DNA from: Acidobacteriota bacterium | GTDB lineage: Bacteria; Acidobacteriota; Terriglobia; Terriglobales; Acidobacteriaceae | Assembly (NCBI GenBank): GCA_021809235.1 | Contig: JAKBAG010000215.1 | Location: 1 to 5,179 of the forward strand | Direction: 5' to 3' | DNA: 5,179 nucleotides | Shown: piece after piece, positions 1 to 5,179 of the stretch | How the letters are laid out: each line of letters opens with the position of its first letter | How positions within the stretch are numbered: position 1 is the stretch's first letter | Notes under the pieces: model-generated | What the model was told of the DNA's origin: nothing | What the model saw: only the letters and a program-made list of their open reading frames with translations | The model's database searches: none | Position numbers and translations under genes: made by a program

Positions 1-78
1 GCGGTGGAGGCGATTCGCGTGGCCTCGCAGCCGAGCTCGCAGTCGATGAAGATCATGATTGAGCCGGAGGCAAGGTGA
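1..78 (+). CDS. C-terminal fragment of an upstream gene, probably an MDR-family dehydrogenase (5' partial)
   Basis: Frame 1 is open from the window edge to a TGA at 76-78 and encodes 25 residues ending in QSMKIMIEPEAR. An alanine-rich helix (AVEAIRVAS), then a short linker, then a Lys-plus-hydrophobic strand ending in Pro (MKIMIEP) is the usual way zinc-dependent medium-chain dehydrogenases finish. The fragment is therefore plausibly a second dehydrogenase directly upstream of the one at 75-1166. This is inference from a very short piece; no catalytic motif is visible. It does not resemble the usual C-terminus of squalene-hopene cyclase. Its stop codon lies inside the start region of the next gene (GTGA, 75-78), so the two are translationally coupled and in one operon. 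That it is real coding sequence is fairly sure; the family is uncertain. Confidence 0.55.
   Translation, partial: AVEAIRVASQPSSQSMKIMIEPEAR
66..70 (+). promoter_or_regulatory. Ribosome binding site (GGAGG) supporting the GTG start at 75
   Basis: GGAGG at 66-70 lies 4 bases before the GTG at 75-77. The spacing is shorter than ideal, but this is the best purine-rich site near the start and it fits a coupled GTGA stop/start overlap with the upstream gene. A competing start, ATG at 120, has only GGAG at 113-116 with 3 bases of spacing. Confidence 0.4.
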
Positions 79-1166
79 GCGAGCGGATGGAGGCGGTGCG
101 CGGCGGGCTGCCGGAGCGGATGCAGGCGGCGGTGCTGTATGGACGCGAGGAGATCCGCGTGGAGGCGGTGGAGACGCCGCATGCGCACGAGGGCGAGGTG
201 ATTCTGCGCGTGGATGCGGCGCTGACCTGCGGGACTGATCGCAAGGTCTTTCGCCGGGGCTATCACGCGAAGATGATTCAGCCGCCGGCGCTGTTTGGCC
301 ATGAGGTGGCGGGGACGATTGTGGAGCTGGGCGCCGGGGTGGAAGGCTTCGCGCTGGGCGATGCGGTGGTGGCGCTGAATTCGGCGCCGTGCGGGAGCTG
401 CTACTTCTGCCAGCGCGAGCAGGAAAATCTCTGTGTCGATCTGCTGTTTCACAATGGCGCGTATGCGGAGTACATGCGGGTTCCGGCGCGGATTGTGGCA
501 CGGAATATGGTGCGGATTCCGGCGGGGATGACGATGGCGCATGCGGCGATGACCGAGCCGCTGGCCTGTGCGCTGCATGCCTGGGAGGATTCGGGCGCGC
601 GCGGCGGGGATACGGTGGCCGTGATTGGCGCCGGACCGCTGGGGCTGATGGCGATGCAACTGGCGGTGCTGGCTGGATGCCGGCTGATTGCCGTGGTGAA
701 GCATGACGGACAGGCTGCGCTTGCCCGGGAGCTCGGCGCGGCCGAGGTGGTGCAGACGGGTGTGGCCACGGATGTGGTGCAGGCCGTGCGCGACTGCACT
801 CCGGAGCAGCGCGGTGTGGATCTGGCGATTGAGGCGGTGGCAACGCCGGAGACCTGGGAGCAGGCCGTGGCCATGACGCGCAACGGCGGGACGGTGAACT
901 TCTTCGGCGGACCGGCGGCGGGCACGGTGGTGACACTGGATACGAATCGGCTGCACTATGGCGACCTGACGCTGAAGGCGACCTTTCACCACCGGCCGGA
1001 GGTCTGCCGACGCGCCCTGGCGCTGCTGGCCGATGGTCGCTTCCGGGCCGGAATGCTGCTGAGCGGCGAGGCGGGACTGGCCGATCTGCAGCAGCTGTTT
1101 CACGACTGGAAGGGGCTGAAAACCGTGATTCTGCCGGGCGGGCCAGAGGGTAGGATAAAGGCATGA
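75..1166 (+). CDS. Zinc-dependent medium-chain alcohol dehydrogenase-like protein (MDR superfamily)
   Basis: This is a 363-residue zinc MDR oxidoreductase, expected to be cytosolic and to oxidise an alcohol or reduce an aldehyde/ketone with NAD(P). The N-terminal GroES-like domain carries the catalytic-zinc ligands Cys52 (in TCGTD) and His76-Glu77 (in GHEVAG, the zinc-ADH signature), plus Glu161 in TEPLAC. The structural-zinc set is Cys106, Cys109, Cys112 and Cys120. The Rossmann domain starts at VIGAGPLG (183-190). The acidic residue that normally ends the second strand and binds the NAD ribose is missing: the segment reads AVVKHDG (206-212), so NADP use is possible. The GTG start at 75 is chosen for the GTGA overlap with the preceding stop. 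In-frame ATGs at 87 and 120 are alternatives; a start at 120 would give an N-terminus MQAAVLYG, which is typical of the family. The gene overlaps hpnC by ATGA (1163-1166), which ties it to squalene/hopanoid synthesis. Its substrate is unknown, and threonine- or sorbitol-dehydrogenase-like labels would be guesses. Confidence 0.92.
   Translation: MSERMEAVRGGLPERMQAAVLYGREEIRVEAVETPHAHEGEVILRVDAALTCGTDRKVFRRGYHAKMIQPPALFGHEVAGTIVELGAGVEGFALGDAVVALNSAPCGSCYFCQREQENLCVDLLFHNGAYAEYMRVPARIVARNMVRIPAGMTMAHAAMTEPLACALHAWEDSGARGGDTVAVIGAGPLGLMAMQLAVLAGCRLIAVVKHDGQAALARELGAAEVVQTGVATDVVQAVRDCTPEQRGVDLAIEAVATPETWEQAVAMTRNGGTVNFFGGPAAGTVVTLDTNRLHYGDLTLKATFHHRPEVCRRALALLADGRFRAGMLLSGEAGLADLQQLFHDWKGLKTVILPGGPEGRIKA
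1152..1155 (+). promoter_or_regulatory. Ribosome binding site for hpnC
   Basis: AGGA at 1152-1155 sits 7 bases before the ATG at 1163, inside the last codons of the dehydrogenase gene. With the ATGA stop/start overlap it supports this start over the in-frame ATG at 1184, and it implies translational coupling. Confidence 0.45.
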
Positions 1167-2149
1167 GTTCTGCGGAGACGACGATGCCGGGTGAGGCCGA
1201 ACGCGAGCAACTGCTGCGGCAGGGGTGGGCGGCGCTGCCGGAGAGCTATCGCATGCCGGAGGCTGCGCCGACTGTGGCCGAGGCGATGGCCTGGTGTCGC
1301 AGGCTGGCCGAGACGCATTATGAGAACTTCCATGTGGCCTCGTGGTTTTTGCCGGAGAAGCTGCGGCCGCACTTTCATGCGATCTATGCCTACTGCCGCG
1401 TCTCGGATGATCTGGGCGACGAGGTGAGCAGCCCGGAGCAGGCGCTGGCGCTGCTGGATTTCTGGCAGGGCGAACTGGAGGCCTGTTATCGCGGCCAGGT
1501 GCGGCATCCGGTCTTTGTGGCGCTGGCGGAGACGATTCGCGCCTGCCAGATTCCGATCACGCCCTTTGCCGATCTGCTGAAGGCCTTTCGGCAGGACCAG
1601 ACGGTGACGCGGTATCGGACGATGGATGAGGTGCTGGAGTACTGCCGGTATTCGGCGAATCCGGTGGGGCATCTGGTGCTGTACGTCTGCGGATATCGGG
1701 ATGCGGAGCGCTTCCGGCTTTCGGATTTCACCTGCTCGGCGCTGCAGCTGGCAAACTTCTGGCAGGATGTGCGGCCGGATCTGGAGCAGCGCGGACGGAT
1801 CTATCTGCCGCAGGATGCGATGGCGCGGCATGGGGTGACCGAGGCGATGCTGGCCAGCCATGCGGCCACGGATGCCTTTCGCGCGCTGCTGCGCGAGATG
1901 ACGGATGCGGCGCGGGCAATGTTTGAGCAGGGGCTGCCGCTGATCGGGCAGGTGGACCGGGACCTGGCGGTGGATCTGGATCTGTTCAGCCGCGGGGGAC
2001 TGGAGATTCTGCGCGCGATTGAGCAGTCGGATTACGACGTGCTGCGCGCGCGGCCGGCTATCTCCAAACGCACGAAGCTGGCGCTTGCGCTGCGGGCGGT
2101 GACGGGGAAGTTCCTGCCGGGGCTGCGACTGCGAGGCCGAGCGGCATGA
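1163..2149 (+). CDS. hpnC: HpnC, hydroxysqualene synthase (squalene/phytoene synthase family)
   Basis: A 328-residue all-helical trans-isoprenyl diphosphate synthase-fold protein. In the characterised HpnCDE pathway, HpnC converts presqualene diphosphate to hydroxysqualene with loss of diphosphate. Family marks are visible. HYENFHVASWFLP (52-64) is the HpnC version of the N-terminal motif, followed by the first Asp-rich motif SDDLGDE (81-87). Next come YSANPVGHLVLYVCG (163-177) and the second Asp-rich motif NFWQDVRPD (198-206), which runs into GRIYLP (211-216). The YENF and NFWQDV wording separates HpnC from HpnD (NFYFSF, NILRDV) and from phytoene synthase. About 35 residues of low-conservation sequence precede the core, so the protein is slightly long; ATG at 1184 is a possible later start. 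The gene overlaps both neighbours by 4 bases (ATGA at 1163-1166 and 2146-2149). No carotenoid gene is visible nearby, which favours hopanoid over carotenoid use. Confidence 0.93.
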   Translation: MSSAETTMPGEAEREQLLRQGWAALPESYRMPEAAPTVAEAMAWCRRLAETHYENFHVASWFLPEKLRPHFHAIYAYCRVSDDLGDEVSSPEQALALLDFWQGELEACYRGQVRHPVFVALAETIRACQIPITPFADLLKAFRQDQTVTRYRTMDEVLEYCRYSANPVGHLVLYVCGYRDAERFRLSDFTCSALQLANFWQDVRPDLEQRGRIYLPQDAMARHGVTEAMLASHAATDAFRALLREMTDAARAMFEQGLPLIGQVDRDLAVDLDLFSRGGLEILRAIEQSDYDVLRARPAISKRTKLALALRAVTGKFLPGLRLRGRAA

Positions 2150-3108
2150 GTGCAGCCAGCGAGACGGTGGCGCGGAGTGGCGGCGTGGATCCGGAGACCC
2201 TGGCCAGCGCGTATGCCGAGTGCCGCGCGATTGCCCGGCGCGAGGCCAAGAACTTTTACTTTTCCTTTGTGGCGCTGCCGGCGGCGCGGCGGGATGCAAT
2301 GTGCGCGATCTATGCGTTCATGCGGCGGGCCGATGATCTGTCGGATGATGAATCCTTTGCGCGTGCCGAGCGCAGGCAGATGCTGGCGGCGTGGCTGGAG
2401 GATTGGCGCAGGGTGCGCGACGGAGCACAGACGCAGGATGCGGTCTTTGTGGCGGTGCGGGATGCAGCGCGTCGGTTTGCGATTCCGTATTCGCTGCTGG
2501 ATGAGCTGGTGGCGGGCACGACGATGGATCTGGACGAGACGGAGGCAAGCCGCGCCGGACGACCGGATACCTTCCCCAGCTATGTGGAGCTGGATCGCTA
2601 CTGCTATCTGGTGGCATCGGTGGTGGGGCTGGTGTGCATCCGCATCTTTGGCTACCGCGATGCGGGAGCGGAAAAGCTGGCCGAGCAGACGGGCATTGCC
2701 TTCCAGCTGACGAATATTCTGCGCGATGTGCGGGAGGATGCGGAGCGGAATCGCGTCTATCTGCCGCTGCGCGAGCTGGAGCGGCACGGAGTGGCGGTCG
2801 AGGATCTGCTGCATCATCCGGCAGCGACGGTAACCGAGGCCGAGCGCGCGCTGCTGGCCGCCGTGGCGGAGCGGGCCGAGCAGATGTATGGGGCGGCGCA
2901 GGAACTGCTGCCGCGGATTGACTGGATCAGCCGGCCGGCGCTGTGGGTGCTGGTGACGATCTATCATCGGCTGCTGCGGCGCATTCGCAGCCAGCGCTAT
3001 GAGGTGATGGCGCAACGCATCTCTGTGCCCACCTGGCAGAAACTGCTGATTCTGGCGGTGGGACTGGTGTGGATGGGCGGCGTGCGCCTGCTGCCGGGCA
3101 GAGGATAG
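2146..3108 (+). CDS. hpnD: HpnD, presqualene diphosphate synthase (squalene/phytoene synthase family)
   Basis: A 320-residue homologue of HpnC, expected to condense two farnesyl diphosphates into presqualene diphosphate, the first step of the HpnD-HpnC-HpnE route. The core shows NFYFSFVALP (36-45), YAFMRRADDLSDD (56-68) as the first Mg-diphosphate-binding Asp-rich motif, and YCYLVASVVGLV (152-163). The second Asp-rich motif is FQLTNILRDVREDAERNRVYLP (186-207), with Asp194 and Asp198. The final stretch after Trp297, roughly residues 300-316, is strongly hydrophobic with only one Arg and could be a membrane-associating tail. The ATG at 2146 is used because of the ATGA overlap with hpnC, with GAGG at 2133-2136 nine bases upstream. 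It is a distant tandem paralogue of hpnC: both share a GYRDA segment and an RDV/QDV motif at equivalent places. A phytoene synthase label is the likely automated misannotation. Confidence 0.93.
   Translation: MSAASETVARSGGVDPETLASAYAECRAIARREAKNFYFSFVALPAARRDAMCAIYAFMRRADDLSDDESFARAERRQMLAAWLEDWRRVRDGAQTQDAVFVAVRDAARRFAIPYSLLDELVAGTTMDLDETEASRAGRPDTFPSYVELDRYCYLVASVVGLVCIRIFGYRDAGAEKLAEQTGIAFQLTNILRDVREDAERNRVYLPLRELERHGVAVEDLLHHPAATVTEAERALLAAVAERAEQMYGAAQELLPRIDWISRPALWVLVTIYHRLLRRIRSQRYEVMAQRISVPTWQKLLILAVGLVWMGGVRLLPGRG
3100..3105 (+). promoter_or_regulatory. Ribosome binding site for hpnE
   Basis: AGAGGA at 3100-3105 overlaps the end of hpnD and lies 10 bases before the ATG at 3116. It supports that start, which is the only junction in the operon without a stop/start overlap (7-base gap). 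Confidence 0.5.
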
Positions 3109-3115
3109 CGGACAG

Positions 3116-4531
3116 ATGGCCAGCCAGCAAGGGAAGAAGCGCGACAACTCAGCACTGGTGGTGGGCGGCGGCGTGGCCGGGATTGCGGCAGCCTGCGCGC
3201 TGGCGGATGCCGGTTTTACCGTGACGCTGGTGGAGCGGCGCGGATACCTGGGCGGTCGCGCCTCGTCGTATCTGCATCCCGGCGCCGGGGAGACGATCGA
3301 CAACTGCCAGCATGTGCTGTTTGGCTGCTGCACGAATCTGGTGGACCTGTATCGGCGGCTGGGCGTGGAGGAGCAGATCTTCTGGGACGACCGGATGACG
3401 CTGATCGAGCCCGGCGGCAGGCGATCCGTGCTGCAGCCGACGGGGCTGCCGGCGCCGATGCACGGGCTGTCGGGGATTCTGCGGGCGCAGTGCTTTTCCG
3501 CTGCGGACAAGGCTGCGCTGATCTGGGCGATGGGGCAGATGATGCTGCGCGAGCAGCGCGCGGGCCGGTCGCTGGCACAGTGGCTGAAGGCGCAACGGCA
3601 GACAGAGGGCGCGCGCAGGCGATTCTGGGAGCTGGTGATTGCCAGCGCACTGAATGCCGATCTGGATGCGATTGATGTCAGCTACGCGCAGAAGGTGATT
3701 CGCGAGCTGTTTCTGAACTCGGCGCAGGCCGGTGCCATGGGCATGAGCCGGGTTCCGCTGAGCGAGCTGTATGCCGGGGTGGGCCACTATCTGGAGGAGC
3801 GCGGCGGCCGGCTGGTGCATGGGCGCAGCGTGCGCGGGGCGCAGTGGAATACGGCCCGGCGGCGATGGACGGTGGACTGCGACGGGCAGCAGATGGAGAC
3901 GCGCTACCTGGTGCCGGCACTCTCTTTTGAGGCGATGGCAAAGCTGCTGCCGGCGATGCCGCAACTGGCCGGGGTCGAGGGTCTGAGGGATCGGCTGAGC
4001 CGACTGACGCACTGGCCCATCTGCAGCGTGCATTTGTGGTTTGATCGTACGATTACCGAGCTGGACCACGCGGTGCTGCTGGACCGGGAGATTCACTGGA
4101 TGTATCACAAATCCCGCTGGCAGCCGCTGCGGAGTGGCGAGGGCAGCTATGTGGAGCTGGTGATCAGTGCTTCCCGGAAGTTTGCCGAGCTGCCACGGGA
4201 GCAGGCCATTGCGCGTGCCCTCCAGCAGCTGGCGGAGTTCTTTCCTGCGGTGAGCACGGCGCGGGTGGTGAAGAGCGTGCTGGTGAAGGAAGTGCGTGCC
4301 ACCTTTGGCGTGCCGCCGGGCATTGACGCGATTCGGCCGGACGCCGCGTCTCCGTGGCCGCAATGCTTTCTGGCCGGAGACTGGGTGCAGACCGGCTGGC
4401 CGGCGACGATGGAGGGTGGGGTGCGCAGCGGGTATCTGGCGGCGGAGGCAATCTGCCGCAGCCAGGGCGATACGCGGAAGATTCTGGTGCCGGACCTGCC
4501 GCCGACCGGATGGATGAAGCTGCTGGCTTAG
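3116..4531 (+). CDS. hpnE: HpnE, hydroxysqualene dehydroxylase (FAD-dependent amine oxidase/phytoene desaturase-like family)
   Basis: A 471-residue flavoprotein expected to reduce hydroxysqualene to squalene, the last step of the HpnCDE route. The N-terminal FAD-binding fold is clear: ALVVGGGVAGIAAACAL (13-29) contains the GxGxxG-type loop, Glu40 ends the second strand (VTLVE) to bind the ribose, and GGRASS (46-51) follows. The C-terminal FAD motif is LAGDWVQTGWPATMEGGVRSG (419-439). Internal family segments include FWELVIASALNADL (170-183) and MSRVPLSELY (210-219). The substrate-side motif reads IDNCQHVLFGCC (61-72), with three cysteines where better-known HpnE proteins generally have Gly and Tyr-like residues. 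A tail of about 17 residues (KILVPDLPPTGW and on) follows the usual end. The gene starts 7 bases after hpnD and ends the operon facing a convergent gene. Automated labels such as phytoene desaturase or generic FAD-dependent oxidoreductase are the main alternatives, but the hpnC-hpnD context makes HpnE by far the best call. Confidence 0.93.
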   Translation: MASQQGKKRDNSALVVGGGVAGIAAACALADAGFTVTLVERRGYLGGRASSYLHPGAGETIDNCQHVLFGCCTNLVDLYRRLGVEEQIFWDDRMTLIEPGGRRSVLQPTGLPAPMHGLSGILRAQCFSAADKAALIWAMGQMMLREQRAGRSLAQWLKAQRQTEGARRRFWELVIASALNADLDAIDVSYAQKVIRELFLNSAQAGAMGMSRVPLSELYAGVGHYLEERGGRLVHGRSVRGAQWNTARRRWTVDCDGQQMETRYLVPALSFEAMAKLLPAMPQLAGVEGLRDRLSRLTHWPICSVHLWFDRTITELDHAVLLDREIHWMYHKSRWQPLRSGEGSYVELVISASRKFAELPREQAIARALQQLAEFFPAVSTARVVKSVLVKEVRATFGVPPGIDAIRPDAASPWPQCFLAGDWVQTGWPATMEGGVRSGYLAAEAICRSQGDTRKILVPDLPPTGWMKLLA

Positions 4532-4534
4532 GGG

Positions 4535-4562
4535 CTGTGGCTGGCTGCGAGCCGATCCACAG
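4535..4562. terminator. Stem-loop between convergent hpnE and TPR genes, possible bidirectional terminator
   Basis: CTGTGG (4535-4540) pairs perfectly with CCACAG (4557-4562). Inside it GGCT (4543-4546) pairs with AGCC (4550-4553) around a GCG loop, with a G-U pair extending the inner stem and a small internal loop between the two. It begins 3 bases after the hpnE stop and lies in the 58-base gap between convergent genes, the expected place for a terminator serving both. No T-tract follows directly on either strand; the nearest T-rich run on the plus strand is TTTACTTTT at 4589-4597. Classical intrinsic termination is therefore not well supported, and it could simply be a 3'-end stabilising hairpin. 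Confidence 0.35.
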
Positions 4563-4589
4563 ATGCAACAGCTTGCTCTGCAACCGGCT

Positions 4590-5179
4590 TTACTTTTCGC
4601 GCTGCAGCAGATCGATGCGCTGGCGGGCCTGCCACTCCTGATCCTTGAGCTTGCCGCCGTCGAGGGTGAGGAACTGCTGATAGTAGAGAATGGCGGATTT
4701 TTTGTCGTGGATACGGTCGTAGGCCGTGGCCAGTAGAAAATCCACCGGAGCCGTTTCCGGTACCAGCTTGTTGCGCTGCAGCAGGGCCTGAATGGTGAGA
4801 TCGGGCCGATGTAGTTCGGATGCCGCAAAGCCCAGTCCGGTCCAGGCGTCGGCATTTTTCGGGTCGGCTGCTGCGGCCTGTTCGAAGACGCCAAAGGCGG
4901 CCTGGGTCTGGCCAAGGCGGATCAGATTCTGGGCATGGCTGGTCAGCAGGTCGGCATCGTGGGGATGCAGCTTGAGCAGCGCCTGATCGAGGGCGTCGGC
5001 AGCGGCAAAGTCGCCGGCATCGGCCTTGACGCGGGCCAGCATGCGGGTGACCTCTTCATTGGCGGGGTTGCCGGTGTGCAGCTTTTCCAGCAGCGGAATG
5101 GCTTCGGCCTTGTCCTCGGCAACCAGCACGGCGGCTAGCTGTGCGGTGAGCGGCACGCTGTCCGGATGCTTGTCGAGCG
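4590..5179 (-). CDS. Tetratricopeptide (TPR) repeat protein, C-terminal part (5' partial)
   Basis: The minus-strand frame is open from the window edge to a TAA at 4592-4590. The GTG at 5156-5154 is an internal codon rather than a start, because the reading frame continues upstream as LDKHPDS, which reads like the end of a TPR unit. Counting from that Val as residue 1, four consecutive 34-residue units fit 34-67, 68-101, 102-135 and 136-169. Each has the A-helix/B-helix pattern and mostly a Pro near its end (KLHPHD, AADPKN, KLVPET); a further degenerate unit covers 1-33. A charged tail ending DLLQREK follows. TPR arrays form superhelical scaffolds for protein binding, and no catalytic domain is visible in this part. 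Whether a signal peptide or another domain exists is off-window. It is convergent to the squalene operon and need not be functionally related. Partner and role are unknown. Confidence 0.85.
   Translation of the reverse strand, partial: LDKHPDSVPLTAQLAAVLVAEDKAEAIPLLEKLHTGNPANEEVTRMLARVKADAGDFAAADALDQALLKLHPHDADLLTSHAQNLIRLGQTQAAFGVFEQAAAADPKNADAWTGLGFAASELHRPDLTIQALLQRNKLVPETAPVDFLLATAYDRIHDKKSAILYYQQFLTLDGGKLKDQEWQARQRIDLLQREK

Noticed and set aside
1100..2299. 399-codon minus-strand frame antisense to hpnC
   Set aside because: Same artefact; no recognisable motif, and it crosses real gene boundaries on the other strand.
2150..2710. 186-codon plus-strand frame inside hpnD
   Set aside because: Out-of-frame shadow, Trp/Arg-rich, with no family features; hpnD in the correct frame has both Asp-rich motifs.
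1163..3108. Reading hpnC and hpnD as phytoene synthases (crtB) and hpnE as a phytoene desaturase (crtI) of a carotenoid operon
   Set aside because: Two adjacent different synthase paralogues followed by an HpnE-type flavoprotein is the hallmark of the HpnCDE squalene route. The YENF and NFWQDV motifs are HpnC-like.
2032..3510. 492-codon minus-strand frame antisense to hpnD and the start of hpnE
   Set aside because: Same compositional artefact; low-complexity Arg/Pro/His/Gln-rich translation opposite a gene with complete catalytic motifs.
3149..4915. 588-codon open frame on the minus strand, antisense to hpnE and running into the TPR gene
   Set aside because: Its product is dominated by Arg, Pro, His and Gln with no domain pattern, and it lies opposite a clear hpnE. 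Long antisense frames arise from the strong third-position G/C bias.
4590..5156. TPR gene starting at the GTG at 5156 as a complete 188-residue protein
   Set aside because: The frame continues open to the window edge with TPR-like residues (LDKHPDS), so the true start is outside the window.

Overview
The window is GC-rich, with strong G/C preference at third codon positions, and is almost entirely coding. It holds a tightly packed plus-strand operon for squalene synthesis by the bacterial three-enzyme route (hpnC, hpnD, hpnE). The operon is led by a zinc-dependent medium-chain dehydrogenase (MDR) and preceded by the tail of another gene. A convergent minus-strand TPR-protein gene closes the window. 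The protein style and the joining of hpnCDE to an MDR gene suggest an Acidobacteriota (Terriglobales/Acidobacteriaceae) chromosome, but this placement is inference from general familiarity, not from a search.

Layout: 1-78 is the last 25 codons of an upstream gene whose C-terminus looks like another MDR dehydrogenase. 75-1166 is a complete zinc MDR dehydrogenase. 1163-2149 is hpnC, 2146-3108 is hpnD and 3116-4531 is hpnE. 4532-4589 is a short convergent intergenic stretch with a stem-loop. 4590-5179 is the C-terminal part of a TPR protein on the minus strand, with its 5' end outside the window. No RNA gene, CRISPR array, insertion sequence or long repeat was seen, and there is no gene-free stretch over 300 bases.

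How the genes work together: in the established pathway, HpnD condenses two farnesyl diphosphates to presqualene diphosphate, HpnC converts that to hydroxysqualene, and HpnE, an FAD enzyme, reduces hydroxysqualene to squalene. Squalene is then normally cyclised by squalene-hopene cyclase to hopanoids; that gene is not in this window. The first four plus-strand genes overlap each other by 4 bases (one GTGA and two ATGA junctions), and hpnE follows hpnD after 7 bases. All five therefore very probably share one transcript and are translationally coupled, and the operon promoter must lie upstream of the window.

The least explained part is the MDR dehydrogenase, possibly one of a tandem pair, locked into the squalene operon. 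It has no assigned step in squalene synthesis and is a candidate for a redox step in isoprenoid or hopanoid metabolism.
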